From: Apiospora phragmitis
Taxonomy: Eukaryota > Ascomycota > Sordariomycetes > Amphisphaeriales > Apiosporaceae
DNA length: 64,000 nucleotides
Assembly (NCBI GenBank): GCA_038363925.1
Contig: JAQQWL010000002.1
Span: 1,674,001 to 1,738,000, forward strand
Reading direction: 5' to 3'
The position numbers and the translations under genes are program-made. The notes beneath the pieces were generated by a model. The model was not told where the DNA came from and ran no database searches. It was given only the letters and a program-made list of their open reading frames with translations. Below are positions 1 to 13,374 of this stretch, piece after piece. Position 1 is the stretch's first letter. Every line of letters starts with the position of its first letter.

Positions 1-865
1 CTAGACTCAAAGGCTCTATTATATGTATAGTTTAGTGATATGTGATATGGATAGTAGCTGTATATTGCATCAAACTCTCAGGAGAACAGCAGTGCGCATA
101 CCTAACTCGCCAACCCTTTACACTCACTCACCTGGCTTGCTTTGGCACCTATCAAGCACCCAAGAACCTGGTTTTTATATTACAGAAAGTATAACAGACT
201 GAGATATTATACCTGTCGTAGCATATTCCACAGTTCGAGCTCGTGAGATAGGCACGTAGGAATGCTAACGATAGACCCTTGGGTTATGACAGACAGATTG
301 TGGGGTGTTGCTGCCTGCATGTGGATTGGCCAGAGCGCCACTCAAGTCAATCTGTGCCAAGCAAGCCTGCTAGCTAGGCCACCCCTGCTTGCCTGCAACC
401 TCTTGCCAGTGACTGGACGCCAGACGCTTCCACTCATGACCCTGCCGGCGCATTGAATTGCGATAGGATAGATCGGACGAACTTCCACTGCTTAGGTTAT
501 ATGGGTTGGAAGGGGTTCCCAGCATCACCAACACAACCAAAATAGATGGTCTTCCTGAAGCGAGCGGGCTTTTACCTTTGGCTTTAGTATCACCACGCCA
601 ATCTGTAGGACAACGAAAGGCCTTATCCATAGAGTCTCCATTTTCCAACTTCTTTCATTCCTTCATTTCGGTCCTTCCAAACCATCTGCCCTTCTTTTTT
701 ACCTTAGCGGCCGTACGACCCGCGCGCTGCTACCTAGATTTCCTGCCCGACCTCCATTTCTTGAATTGAACCCGCCCAAGGCGTATATATCCTGCCATAA
801 TCTGCGCTGCGCCTGGGCAATTCGAACACCATTCTGTTCGTTGCTCAGTAGCACAGACGTTCAAA
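1..865. other. 5' flank of the first gene, no gene seen
   Basis: No convincing coding region. The short open frames lack conserved features and overlap one another on both strands. The last part, from about 650, is pyrimidine-rich and carries a TATA-like gtatatat near 782, so it probably holds the promoter and leader of the gene that starts at 866. Confidence 0.5.
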
Positions 866-2715
866 ATGCCGATACGGTTTGCCCCGCGGCGCGTCTCCTC
901 CTCCTCGTGGCCATTGGGATTTTCGCCCTCTTCACCCTTTTCTTCACCCTGCCCAGCGCCATCCCGACAGGGCCGAGCCTTTCCAAGTCGATCGCCGAAC
1001 ATAAGCCATCGATTCCTAAGATCCCGAAGCTCCAGGAATTCAAAGACACCTTATCGACGAGTCTCCTCAAGCCGTTCAAGCCCGCTGTCCACCCGCCCCT
1101 CCAGGCTAACTCGACCGATGGCGACAGTTCGTGGTATTCGAACTGGAACTGGCTCAGGCCCTTCTCTTCCTCGGTCACTCTCGATGAAAACCGCTCGCTG
1201 CTTCCGCCGCTGAAGAAGCGGACTCCGATCTACTGCTACTACGACACCACGATTCCGAGGGAGAAGGAGACAAAGGAGGCCGAGAGCGCGCTTCTGCTGA
1301 CATGGCGACGGGCTTGGTGGGCGCAAGGCTTCAAGCCTGTAATACTCGGTGCCGGAGAGGCCATGACCAATCCATTGTACGATGAACTGCAAAGAAAAGA
1401 GGTCGAGCCCAAATTCAAGACCAACATGATGCGCTGGTTAGCTTGGGAGAACATGGCTGGAGGCATGCTGTCGGACTACTTGACCCTCCCCATGGGCGCG
1501 CGAGAGGAGCCCCTGTTGACATATTTACGGAGGGGCGAGTATCCTGACCTGACGAGGTGGGAAGGCTTCGGGAACGGCTTGTATGCTGGCCCAAAGAGCA
1601 AGATTACCGATGCCGTCACCAAGGCACTCCGAAGCCCCGCGAAGAAGGATGCCAAGGATGTGATTGATGCGGCACCGAACGACGCCTTCAAGATCGACAA
1701 GTCCCATGATGGCCTGGCCTACTACGCCCCCAGCGTTATCGATGAGGAGTACCCCAAGGTCGCAGAGGAGATCAGGCGGAACCGCGCTGCAGGTTTAAAG
1801 AGCCTGAACCTGCTCGTGAACTCACACCTTCACAACACATGGCAGGATCTTCACCCATTAGGTATTTCCGTTCTCAAGCCATTGCCTGCCCATACGACGC
1901 ATATGATTGAGCCTGCGCTCTCCTTGGCGGACTGGCTCTCTCAGTGTGGTGACACGCCAGAGCCTACTACTTGCCCGCCAAACCTACCCAAGTGCTCCCC
2001 TTGCATCGCCTCTCATCCCATGAAGCTCTCTACGCCTGCTAGATATCGTAACACCTCCGGTCTGTACCACATTGGTACAGTGCCCCATCCGTTAACATTG
2101 GCGACCCTCGATTCCCTCAAGAACGATGTCGATGTTGCCTGGGTTCGCCGCACGATGGTACGGGACAATTGGCTGTACGAACTGACCAAAGAGTATCTCG
2201 GAGTGCCGCTTGGTGGCCGAGGTCGAATCCTCAAATTCAAAGAGGCCGTAGCCGATGAATATGCCACGGCCCATTCTGTCTGGCTGACGGCCGAACACGA
2301 GACGCTGCCCCATGACCTGGACTGGTACTTCGGTTTCTCGATCCCGATCAACGGGACCGACAAGGGCACGTCGGAGACGCCCGTGCCGGGACCCGAGAGG
2401 CGGCCCAAGAAGGCCCAAAGCGCCGACGACGGCCCGCCGCCCAAGGAGGACGAGTACAAGCTGGAGCCGGAGCTTCTGAAGCGGGCGCGAGACCTGGGCA
2501 AGAGCAAGGTCGAGAAGGACGTCACGGTCCGCAACGCCATCGAGGCCTGGAACCTCGCGGACACGGAGGCCTGGAAGTTCGTCCGGGCCTTCCTGGCCCG
2601 CACCCGCGTCGAGCGGCTCAAGTGGGAGGAAGAGGAGAGCAAGTACGCCGAGGGCGCCGGGAGTGACCGCGAGAGGAAACGGACGGCGTGGGACCGTTGG
2701 ACGGAACGAATATGA
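866..2715 (+). CDS. conserved fungal type II membrane protein, function unknown (one frameshift near the start)
   Basis: About 616 residues once one base is restored. The only good start is the ATG at 866, with the context caaaATG. It opens MPIRFAPRR, then the frame is lost at about 887-897; a stretch rich in Leu, Ile and Phe (20 residues, about 11-30) in the next frame is the expected membrane anchor, followed by the long open body. The long frame has no ATG before about 1363, so it cannot start there by itself. The body has segments typical of a conserved enzyme or lumenal domain (IYCYYDTTIPR, RRAWWAQGFKPVILG, MMRWLAWENM, an NGTDKG glycosylation site, and a Cys-rich segment with PKCSPC around 2000). 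I do not recognise the family; a Golgi glycosyltransferase-like topology is only an inference. The C-terminus is charged. It converges on the AT-hook gene downstream. Confidence 0.75.
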
Positions 2716-3517
2716 CGGGAATGGGATTGATGGATGGATGGATGGAGAAGTGATGGCTATAACGCACGAACACATACAAATGATTTGAATACTTATACAC
2801 ATACGGAGCGTGAAATTGTAACACCACACACGCACCCCGGAAAGGGGGAATTTGTTTGTTTGTTTCACGGTGTAAAACGGAACGAATATACCTTAGCCTA
2901 CGGTTCAGACCCCTGTAGAACCGGAGCGATAGCTACTTATACGTGTACTACAAGTGACTGATGAAATTATTATCTTTACATTTGAAAAGGACTTGTGTAA
3001 TTGTCACGGGTCACGAAATTGGCATATGTTGTCGAAATTTCATTGCAAACTTCCAAATAAGCATACTCAATAGTCTCTCTGTCTTGCTTACTTTTGTTAC
3101 AACGGAACTGTCAATGACAAGCTTGTCTGGCTATATAAGCTCCTATAGCCACCAGACTTGTTGTCACATCGTTCTGTCTGGACGACGCCTCAAAAAGCAG
3201 ACAATGCCCACGGGCACACTTTAGACTGTACATGCTACACCACGACTCCCGCCCGAAGCGCACCAGGGGGTATCTTATCAACCGCTTCTCACCATACTGT
3301 CCATCTAATGAGTTTCTTGTCGTCCCAGCCAGCGCCGCCAAAGGGAGGGCAGGAAGCAAGACCCTTTTATACGAAACGCCTGCCCAGGGACGAAAATCCA
3401 TCGTTGGATTCATTCGTACACGTTCACACTCCCCTTAATAACAAGCGCTCTCCTAAGTGGAGAGCTTGCTTGCTTGTTTTTCTGTTTGCTGTACTCCATA
3501 TGTTGTTGTTCTTTTGC
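2716..3517. other. intergenic region between two convergent 3' ends
   Basis: Holds the 3' ends of the membrane-protein gene (+) and of the AT-hook gene (-). A short GGAT repeat lies at about 2728-2747. The overlapping open frames on both strands are compositionally biased and are not supported as genes. Confidence 0.5.
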
Positions 3518-5948
3518 TTACTTCCGGATTATCTTGAGCAGGGACGCGACTCGCGACTTCTTGCTGAGCCCGACGCGGTAACCCGGTTTGCCCGGTTGCT
3601 GCTGCGAGGGCGTCGCGGGGTTAGTAGTCTTCTTGGCAGCCGACGACGCCGCCGCAGGTATAGCAGCCGGCTTCTTAGTAGTAGTGCTGCTGCTCTCCGA
3701 TTCACTGGCTTCGGCTGCTGCCACTGCCGGAGGAGTGTGATGTTTCGTGTTGCGGTCGACTTCCTGGAGCGGGGAGGCACTCCCATGGGTAGTAGCATCA
3801 GGTTCTGATGCTTTGCGCGCTTGATAGGTTTCCTCCTCGCTTCTTCACCGGCTCCTCGTCATCCTCATCCTCCTCCGAGGTGGTATCTCCTCACTCGCCG
3901 AACGCCTTGCTGATCGTTCAGTGGTCTCTGGGGCTATGTCCTCATCCATGGCCAGCGGGTCCGCTGTGCTCGGAAGGGTATTATTCTCCGTCCTTATAGA
4001 ACAAAGCTCAGCGGCCTTCACCGGCGTATCAGATTTCCGCGGCCTGCCTCGCTTCTTCTTGGGCTTCTCGACGGGCGCATCATCCTCCACTGCATAGGGA
4101 TCCGCAGCAGCAGGCGCCGCGGTCGGTTCTGCCTCCACTGCGCCTGACTCAACTCCGAGCACGCTCGGCGTCTGAGCTTGCGTCAGCTCATCGCTGGCCG
4201 AAGGCTGCACCGGCTGTTTTTTTTTGCGACCTCTCTTCTTTGGCGGAGGTTTCCCACCAACCATGACTGGAGGTGGATCTGGAGCCTTTGCGGCGATATC
4301 TGGGGTTTCTAGGATTTCCCTTTCGGCCTCGGTTGTTGTTATTGCAGGCTGGTGAGGATCTTGCGTTGGTGGAATATCTTGTATTACGTCATCATCGGTG
4401 GCGGCCTCAGCCGCTCCAACATTATTCTTAGCACCGTTAGATCTTCGGCGGCTGGGCCGCGGCTTGTAGACCTCCCGATGGAACCCCACGTCCTCGGAAT
4501 CCCACCCTTCGTCCCCGGCCAGCTCGTCATCGTCGTCCGAACGTCTCTTCGATTTCTTCTGTCTCTTCGGGGATGGAGACCGTCCGATCGGCTGGACGCC
4601 TTCCTCGTCCACTCGAGACAATTGTCTCGGTAATTTTGGTGGTTTCCCCGTTGATGCTGGTTGTCCTCGCCATCTACTGCTGGCGGAAGTTATAATATCT
4701 GGGGATGAGGTCAACTGGGTTGAAATATGTTAGCTTGCAGCACCTGTGATTTTGATATTCAAGTAATGATTATACTTACGTCTACGATATTTTCTGTGAT
4801 TTCTGGCCCTTCTTGATTGTCTTCGATACCAAGGGGCTCGTCATCCTCGAGAGCAGGCTGCGCCAGTTCCCAAGGCGGCCTGGGGCCGGACGACGCATAC
4901 CTGCTCGGTGTGGAATAAGCAATAGTGGTCGCGCAGCTCGACTTGGGCTTAGAGGCAGGCGGAGGCGCCATAGAATAGTCGGGTGCAGCGACTTCACCAC
5001 CACTACCACCTCGCCCGCTATTGTCATCTGACGAAGAAACATGGACCCTCGTGTACTGCTCCTTCTGGCTGGCGGTCAAGCTGCTGGGGCGATGTAGAAC
5101 TTGCCGGTATCCGGAATGATGGACTCGTCGGACGCGATCTCGGCCATCTTCCCCTTCTTCGCAGCAGGCAGCCAGTCCGACGAGCTCCGGTCGACCTCGG
5201 CGACCTCGAGTTCCTCAGCGGGTCCGGCGTTGAAGAGATCCCTCGCCGCCGCGGCCGAAGCTTTCGAGACGCTGCCCCGCTTCCTCTTCCCGTACGTCTT
5301 GGTAGCGCTGCTGCCGCCGCCGGACTTGGCGGACCGAGTGGAGCGTGCCTCGTCTCCGCTAGAGGGGACGTCCCACTCGTCCTTGCCGTCGCTCTTGCGC
5401 GGCGTCGTGATCTCGCTCGCGTTGCTCACCGGCTTCCCGGATAGGGTCGTCACGGCGGCGCCTTTGTTGTTTTCCTGCTGCTTCTTCAGCGCCAGCTGCA
5501 CGGCGGGGCTCGTGACGTCCGTGGCCGAAGACACGTTGGACGACTTGGCCGGCTTGCCCCCCGTCTTGGGCGGCAGCGACACGTTGTCCCCGCTGCTGCT
5601 CGTGCCGCCGCTTGCCTTCTGACTCATACGAACAATATTCTCTACGAGGTTGGAACGCTGCTGCTGCTGCTGCTGCTGAGCCATAAGTCTGTGTTCATCA
5701 TGTATGTTCTCGAAGAAAGTGGTGTCCGTCGAGCCAGATGTTCGTTGCTGCTGCTGTCCAAATTCATGATGATGTAGTAAGGCGTCACCAATCTGATGTA
5801 CAGGGCTCAGTGGCTCCATCTCAGGAGCCTCGACCTCGGCGTCTGCATGATGATGTTGGGGAGCCGTGGTGGGAGCCGGTTTCAGAGGACTATCGAAGTC
5901 ATCGTCGTCCTCCTCATCCGAGTCCGCAATGACCCTGCGCGGAACCAT
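3518..5948 (-). CDS. AT-hook chromatin-associated protein, about 788 residues (three frameshifts)
   Basis: Two exons, 5948-4780 and 4714-3518, with a 65-base intron (GTAAGT, branch GCTAAC, CAG). The start is the ATG at 5948 (MVPRRVIADSDEEDDDD). The protein is low-complexity, acidic and Ser/Gln-rich, with a polyglutamine run near 5660-5690. Two basic AT-hook cores sit in the second exon: KKRGRKKK near 4225-4250, and KKKRGRPRKSD near 4030-4060, which holds the full RGRP core that grips the minor groove of AT-rich DNA. The C-terminus YRVGLSKKSR is a short conserved tail. The frame breaks at about 5079-5085, 3889-3891 and 3831-3840; correcting each gives 789 codons and joins acidic or conserved sequence smoothly. 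A nuclear, DNA-associated role is inferred from the AT-hooks; the exact function is unknown. Confidence 0.8.
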
Positions 5949-6691
5949 CTCTCTCACACAGTACTAAACTCTCTCAATCTCCTATGGCCGTATAAGTATT
6001 GCTTCAGTCATGCATACCGGATTTGACTGGGTCGATTTGGGCATAAGATTGTTTGTTATTCTTATGTACGTAGAAAGCTCACTTGAGGTTAGCGCGCGTC
6101 TGCCACAGCGACGGGACGCGACAAGGAGTATGCAATTAACGCGTTTGGTGGGGCTCAGTTAAAGTGGCTGTCCAATCCCACATTGAGTTATCATTACCTA
6201 ATCCAATACAGTCCATTCCAACGGCAGGGAAATCAACAGCAATACAGCAAGGCTTCATCTACAAGTGAACTTGCAATGCTCGATGGAGCAGGTATTGGGA
6301 GGTGAGGCCTTATTAGACAGTTTATGACGGTTGCCCATTGCTGCTTCCAATTGTACTGTATGGATGTAGAACGCTGCTTTCTATGCATCACGACCCAAAT
6401 ATACAACAAAGAGGTCTGTCTCTTTCCCCCCTGTAAGTCTAGGTATGACATGCCTAAAGGATCGCTGATACTTGGTTCCTCCTTGAGCCTCGTCATGTCC
6501 TGTGCACTATTCAGTGATTCATGATGCATTTATCTCGTGCGATTTCAAACATCTTATCTTGTCTTGTCCCCCTTATTTAACTTAACCCCTGACCCGTCGC
6601 CTCTTGGCGACACTGGGCGCATCGTCGCCCGCCTGCTCGTCGTCCTCCTTCCCCGCCGTAGCCTCGCCGCCCACCATGCTCACACTACGGC
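5949..6691. other. intergenic region, promoter of the AT-hook gene and 3' end of the bromodomain gene
   Basis: No gene seen. The left part should contain the promoter of the AT-hook gene; the right part holds the 3' untranslated end of the bromodomain gene. Confidence 0.5.
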
Positions 6692-9546
6692 TCAGGGCGG
6701 GATGCCGGCCGGCTGCGCGTTGCGCTCGACCTCGCTGCGCAGGTCGCCCAGCAGCTTGTCCACTTCCATAAACATGTTGCGCGTCTGCTTAACGATCCCG
6801 TTCTCGTCCACCTCGTACCCGAGCACGCCCTCCTCATCGTCCGAATCGTCCTCGCCCCGCTTCTTAACAAACCCGGGGCCGAAGCCGCGGTCGGGGTCCG
6901 GCGCGTACATGGTCGCATTCGCGAACATGTGCACCAGCTCACGCTCCAGCTGCGCAATGTTGATGATTCCGCGCGGTGGGATCAGGTCCGCCGTAGCCGG
7001 CAGCCAAACGTTCATAGCGCTCGGTTCAATATCCGGCTGTGTCTTCTCGATGTTCTGTGCATGTCTCTGACCTTGGTGTATAGCTGCGCGGATCTTTTTC
7101 AAATCCATTGGCTGTAGCACAATTTCGCTGTAGTTAGGGGCATCCCTGACCTTGACCGGACCAGCGAACATGTTCGCATGCTTGTGACTCGTAACCTGTT
7201 CCAGAGCTTGGGCACTAACTCTGTGAAACGCACGAGTCCATAATACATGCGTAGGTGGTTCTGAAGACACCACTTCCTCCGGAGTCTCCTCTCGCTTGCG
7301 TTTGGTGCTCCTCGGGATCAACATTCCGCCCTCGCCACCCATGTCGTCGAACGCTTTCGGGGTTGCTTCCTCATTCTTAATAGCCCGGGCCGGGGTATCA
7401 TGACCGTCTGTAGTGTCCTGTGGAATCTGTGCGCTTTGCGAAAGCCTGCTCTTTGGCCTTGTCGCTGCTGTGTCAATCTTTTGCATCCCATTCCGAGGGT
7501 CCTTCTTCCCAGAATGCTGCGAGGAAGCCTTGGGTAGTTGAGCATGTTGAGTGGGCGGGCTAAGTGGCTCATAGCTTGGGCTCGGTACATCAAAATACCC
7601 TGTCATCTCCATGCGAGGGGTTGCGGGAGTTGGTGTTGAAGTCCACTTGGTGCCATGACCTCGGATCACATGTGACATCAGCTGAGATCCGGATGGTGTA
7701 TGAACAGGTGTATGTACAGCCGATGGCGTCTGTGAAGTGGATAGCACCAACGGAGCTTTGGTCTGCCCCGGAGTCTGATGTTGAGCCTGAGCCTGCTCTG
7801 TGCGGCCTGAAAGATGGCCAGGATAAGGAGGACCGCGAGGTTTTGCGGATGTGTCCGTCTGTTGCGGTATCGGAGTTGAGGGTGCCGGCGGTGCGAGTGG
7901 TTGATATTGTCTGGGCGGCGGTTGTGGCTGACTTGGTACCGAAGGGCGTTGGCTCGTTGGCAAAATTACACTTGGAGCACGAACTGGGGTCGAGACTTGG
8001 ACCACCGGCGGAGGCCGAACTGCCTGCTGAGCTGGGTATTGGTACGCAGGTTGTGCTTGAGGAAAGTGTGGTGCCGGAGCCGGAGCCGCCGAAGTAGGAG
8101 GACCAGTCGTAGAGATAACTGGTGCAGGACGGTGCTGCGGCGGCGGCGGCTGTCCAGACCCATCCGGAGTTGCATTCAGGGGTAATGAACCCAAAGATGG
8201 CGGAAGCTGGCCAGCATGTTGCGGGGGCACCAGCACAGATTGAGGAGCTTGTGTTGTACCAGGAGTGGGAGTCCGGGCGGGTTGAGGTGGTTGGGTCACT
8301 GGCTGAGGAGCCTGCCGGTTTGCAACATAATTCGGTGGGTATTGGTGTTGTTGTTGTTGTTGCTGTTGTGGGGGGTGCCCAGCTTGTGCCTGGTTAGGAT
8401 AGGCAGGCTGTCTTACGTTCTGCTGGGGAGTGTAAGGTGGCCGAGGCGACGGGACTGGAGTCTGGTGCTGAGGTCTATATGGAGGCTCCCACTGTAGAGT
8501 ACTCGGGGTTTGTGGTTGGGGAGAAGGCCTTGGCCGGTGTCCCGGAGTCTGGGTCCTAGGCAAGCTCTCAGGACGTTGCAGGCTCTCCTTCAGGAAAGTG
8601 TGGTTGCGGTGAAGCAGAGGGCTGCGGGAGCCCATATGCTTGAGCGGCTTGGGGGTGTTGGAGGCCAGAAGATGCTGCGCTGGGCGGTCTCGGGGGATCA
8701 CTAGGTCTGCTGACAGGAGTAGTCTGCCTCACTTCACTCGGGGGCCGCACATTAGACGGGGAGCGTAGGCGGGGCTGGCTGTACAGCCCTCCGATCTTGA
8801 GGCAGCGGAGACTGTGAGACCGGTGCCGGGGTCGCCGGCTTGTTGACGGCAACGTTATGTTGTTGTGATTGTGGCGGTGTTGGCACTGGAATCGGTGTCT
8901 GAGTAATCTGGCCATTCGGTCTGAAAGGTTTGGCGGTTCTGGGCTCTTCAGCAGAGGGCGCAGGTGTTCCGTTCGTTGCAGCAACCTTGCGCTCTGGTTG
9001 CACGGGCTGCTGGGGCTGCTGGGGCTGCTGGGGCTGTTGGGCAACGGCTCTGGCGCTCTCTTTCTTCTCCAGCTCCGCGACCTCGCGCTGCAAGTTCAAG
9101 ATCTTATCCTCGTCCTCGCGGATTTCCCTAATCATTTGCTGCTTGTACCGTTCGTGTAGTACTGCGAGCAGTACCGGTACGACGCTGTCGGCTTGTTCGC
9201 GGGCATCCTTGAGTGTCGGCAGTGGAGGGCTCGATAGCTTGCGCTTCTTAGCCGTCGGCGACAGGCTGCCCGTGTTTCCCGTCGCATTCCCATTTGCGGT
9301 CGCGTTTTGTCCACCGGGCGGTACCGAAGCAGCCTGTGGCATCTCATCCCGGATGAGCTGAAGCGCATGCTCCTGGAGAGACTCGGGGCCCAGCCTCCCA
9401 GCAGCATAGCGTTCTTGCTCGCATATTAAATTATTATTCTTGAGCTCATCCGAAATGCGATTGAAAACGTCGTCGGCAAGGCCGTATTTACGCAGCAATT
9501 TGAATAAAAATAGCGACTCGAGGTTTGTGAATGCCGTCGAATTCAT
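6692..9546 (-). CDS. Brd8/Bdc1-like bromodomain protein, probable NuA4 acetyltransferase subunit (two frameshifts)
   Basis: About 950 residues after removing two extra bases; single exon. ATG at 9546 starts a conserved N-terminal block (FTNLESLFLFKLLRKYG) followed by a coiled coil rich in Glu/Arg (near 9060-9160). The middle is a long Pro/Gln-rich disordered region. The C-terminal third is a bromodomain: QPMDLKKIR matches the ZA loop and ELVHMFANATMY carries the acetyl-lysine Asn. This N-terminal block plus C-terminal bromodomain order is that of fungal Brd8-type subunits of NuA4, which bind acetylated histones; subunit identity is by family resemblance, not proven here. The frame slips at 8771-8774 (a run of four C on the coding strand, expected three) and again between about 8560 and 8625, inside the disordered region. 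Both look like sequence errors. Confidence 0.8.
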
Positions 9547-9839
9547 GCCTCAGTATCCGCCTCGGCCGTGGTCGAGGGGACCTTCGCGTCGCGTGAGAGG
9601 GTGAATCGGCGCCAGGATCTGATGGGTGACACGGTTAGAAGACGAGGCTGAGGGTGGATTTCGCGGCGCGGGGCGCTCAACTCCATCAGAATGACATACT
9701 AAAAGATGAAATTATGTTTTTTAAGGTCGATTAAGACTGCGCCGATGAGTCGCAAGGGAACAATGCGACATATGAGCCCGCTGGCGATGGATTCGTTGGC
9801 GATGGCTTCTTGCTTGCTATTGCAGCGACTGTCTAGAAG

Positions 9840-9847
9840 TCACGTGA
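9840..9847. promoter_or_regulatory. palindromic TCACGTGA E-box in the bromodomain gene promoter
   Basis: Eight-base palindrome about 295 bases upstream of the ATG at 9546. CACGTG cores with flanking T/A are known sites for basic helix-loop-helix factors of the Cbf1/Pho4/USF type. Whether it is used here is not known. Confidence 0.3.
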
Positions 9848-12800
9848 TGCCTGAGTTTGAATGTAGAGTGGAAAGGATATGGACGGGGTAGATTGGGTGG
9901 TGTTGAGTGTAGAGTGGGTGCCCGTGGTTGGTGTTCAGCAGGATTGAGGGGCCCTGCAGGCGGCTTGTCGGTCTGCTTGAAGAGCCCACCAGCCTCTCTA
10001 AGTTTTGGGTAGGTATGGTCATGGTGGCTTGACTCGATTAGATAGCTTGATTTGCCAATTCCACCAGGTACATAATCTCTCCAAAGCACTCTTTTGAGAG
10101 TATTGGGGGGAGGGGGACTTGATGTCCAAGATAGCTTCATGCTCAAAGCTGGTATCTTTATATCAATTGTGTCGTCAACCTGTCTATGGAAGTAATTCAA
10201 CAGCATGATAGCGCAGCCAACGTAGAAAAGACCCAGTATCTTGTCCTTAACGCCGAAGCTGCAGCGTCACTCCGAGACGGCAGCACTTACATAAATGACC
10301 ATATCAGTAATATAAAGATCCTTCTGGGGGAATGTGGGTCTGCATTACGAGGGTCCGGTGATATGATATCATTCCAAATTGTATTTATGTAAGAATGATT
10401 TCCCTAGACACAACAACCTTCACACGAAGAACAGGTATAAGCCGCAGGTTCGTACATCTCCAAAGGTAATCGCGAGACCCTGCATGAAGAAGCATCATCA
10501 TGGCTGCTGATGCTTGGTAGCGCGTCCGCTGCAAAGACGAGCATATTCGAGACAAACCAGGGCAAGACAAGTAGATGGATATATCGAATGTGCGTGGCTT
10601 CCTCACAACCGGATACGGGGTCGCCGGACATGTAAACTTTACGCCGCGTCGTACTCGGAGGGTTCGTCCATAGTCGTTGACCTCAATAATGAGGATATTT
10701 CAACGTAGGCGGTCTAACCAGATTACCAACTCTCATTGACTCGTCATGCGGGAGTTGACTTTGGTATCTTAGCAAAGGATGAGGATACCCTGAAGCTTAT
10801 CGAGTCACGCAGCGCTGGAATTTGGAAGTACGTAGCGAAGGCCTAGGGTGGTGCGGGCTGATCCTAGCTCGCATCCTAGCAAACGATCAAGACATCATTT
10901 GGGAGGATCACGGGCTAGGCGGCGGCTGAAATGGTAAAGTAGGTAATTAAGGACCTTCCTTGGGTGCAGAGTATACTGAAACAGGTTCAGATAATCGTTG
11001 GAATCGTTCGAAATGGGACCCCCATGAGAAGCAACCATCATGACCTATATACGAAATGCAATAGGGGCAAGTAATTATAGTCGGGGTGTAAATCGAGCGA
11101 TGCGGGTTGCTACGGCTGCAAGTTATGCAGTGGCTGTTACGAAAACGTGTACACAATATAGACATCGAAACGCGCTGAGATTTCTCCGAACGATACTCAC
11201 CAGTTATTGATGTCATCAACCCCGTGTGTGTGGTTGCAAGAGGGGTGTGTGTGATCGCGTGTAGGGTGCGCACATGCCTCGATGCCTGATGGCAGTTGAC
11301 CAGAAGCCTCTGTGGGAAGCCCCCTCCAGCCCAGCTCACCTGCTGGTCTGATGCACGTCTTCCGCAATCTCGTTCCCACGAACCGGCCAGTGTCCGATGC
11401 AACGTCAAGTTGCGGTGCGAATATTATCATATGGGCGAGCAGGCATCGTGATGCTTAAAATCATGACGATGATCTTCTGGGTCTGGATAGGTCGGCACCA
11501 TCGCACGGTTGGGGGAGATTGTTGATGGATCTCGTGTAATCAACCGTCAGAAGCAGAAGGTGGATGTGGTTCGCGATTCAGCCACGCCGAGAGAATGGGA
11601 AATAGGGGGATCAAAATATCATGGATAAGGCACCGAGTATGTTATGCAGGTATCGTGTTGAACGTTAAACATCGGATTCGGGCAGGCAGTGTAACAAACT
11701 ATGTAACTGCAAGGGCAAGCTTTGCATGTAGCAATTTACACGGGCGGCAGAGAAGGGACGAGTGCAATTAAAGCCGGCCTCATGCGGTTTATGCGCGCCT
11801 TCAGGATCCAGGCCTTTGTTACCCTCCCCGCCGACTTTTTCTTTCAGGCGTGCAGCATGTTCTAACTTCTGACATGCACTACCTAATGCTGCAGTCGATC
11901 CCCTTCGATATAACTTCCTGCCCCACCGCTAATATGCCCCGTAGCCCCCTAGTTCGACAAGGTCTGCAAGAAGTAAAATAGAAGCATTGGGAAGACCGAG
12001 AGGAACAGGAAACGACCTTCATTTCACAAGTCCGCAACGGGACAGGCTGAGGGCAATAGTTGCTTGCACGTCAAATCATCGATCCATGGGATGCAAACCT
12101 TTGTTTCGAGCGGCGTGGCATTTGGAGTGAGGAAGGATGACGATCAACGTATTTGCAATACCCAAAACACACAACACCGTCGTTGATGCATATTGACTTT
12201 CGGCTGGCATGGAAGTCCATTTAAGCTACAGCAGGCCGGCTGGAGTGTAAAAGTTTCCCTGAGCCCAGCATGAGCCCGCCTCCGAGTCAGGCTCGAGAGA
12301 AGAAGATTCCATTTGATTCAGCTCGTTCATCCAGGGTTTGGGCGGCCGGCCGGCGGTTATTCCATTGGCACGCTACGATGATGAACGTTTGGTTGCAGTC
12401 TTGGACCCTTCTTTTCCGAATGTTTTAGCAGTGGTTAGTGAGATGCAAGTGTCTCGCTTGAGTTGCCTAGCCAGCCTAGCACCCTCAGCTTTGGCACCTT
12501 TTGGTGTGCATTGTGTATTGATGCTGCAGCAGTCGGGTGTGAATGGCGTTGCGGGCGGACATGCACTGCTGCATGTATTACTTTACCCCCCTGCTCCACC
12601 GCGATCATCCACCTCTACATAGCAATTGTACTATGTAAGTACTGTGCCTCAATAGTGGTACAGCACTCTCCAGCATATTAGCCTGGTGTAGATCTACACT
12701 GGCCAGGTTTATTATTAAATAAGACATTTGATACAGTTGACCAGGGAGGCTCTCTTGGTTCGATCCAACAAAGAAGGAAAACGAGACCTTAAGCGTATAG

Positions 12801-13340
12801 ATCGGACGAGAATACTCCTAGGCGGGACCGGCGGACGGACAGATTGATAAACATCTGATGCAACGCCCTAAGGAGCGCAACTTTGTTTAATGGTACACGC
12901 AATTGGAAGTATGTAACATGCATGTAGTGCTGTAGAGCAAGTAGAGTGCCTGTTCTCAATGTCTGTTCTCAGTTGAGACAGGACCTGTGTGTGCCCATTG
13001 AGGAAAAGGAAAAGAACAGACTTGAGTGGAAGAGACATACGTACATTAGACAGAAAGACAAGACACACCACACCGTCCTGCAGCCTCTCCCCATCAACCC
13101 CCGTAACCGTCCAGCATCATCATCAACAAAAACAAGCAACCAGCAGCCAGCATATTCTTTGTTACAGCATTCAGATTTCGGCACGACCTGACCGTCCATT
13201 GCATTCTCCGGGCAAAGCTGAGAGGCTTGTTCATTGTTTCAGACGGTTCTTGCCTGAAATTTGGTCGAGTCGCTCGAGTTCCACATAATTCAATGTTGAA
13301 CTGGTCCGCCAATTAATTCGCCTGATGCCCCCCTTTCCTG

Positions 13341-13374
13341 GTCCTGCTGGTCCTGCTGGTCCTGCTGGTCCTGC
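13341..13374. repeat. 9-base tandem repeat (gtcctgctg), nearly four copies
   Basis: Three exact copies of gtcctgctg followed by a diverging fourth. It lies about 410 bases before the ATG of the coiled-coil gene. It could have coded for a Gly-Pro-Ala-type repeat, but no open frame around it looks real, so it is called a minisatellite. Confidence 0.7.

Noticed and set aside
3158..3808. 216-residue open frame on the plus strand over the AT-hook gene's 3' end
   Set aside because: It runs antisense through the conserved C-terminus of the AT-hook protein, has low-complexity Arg/Ser composition and no motif; it is a shadow frame.
10947..11408. 153-residue minus-strand open frame in the 4.2-kb gap
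   Set aside because: No motif, random composition and no plausible splice partners.
12745..12775. B-box-like ggttcgatcc
   Set aside because: No A-box or acceptor-stem complement is present upstream, so it is not a tRNA gene.
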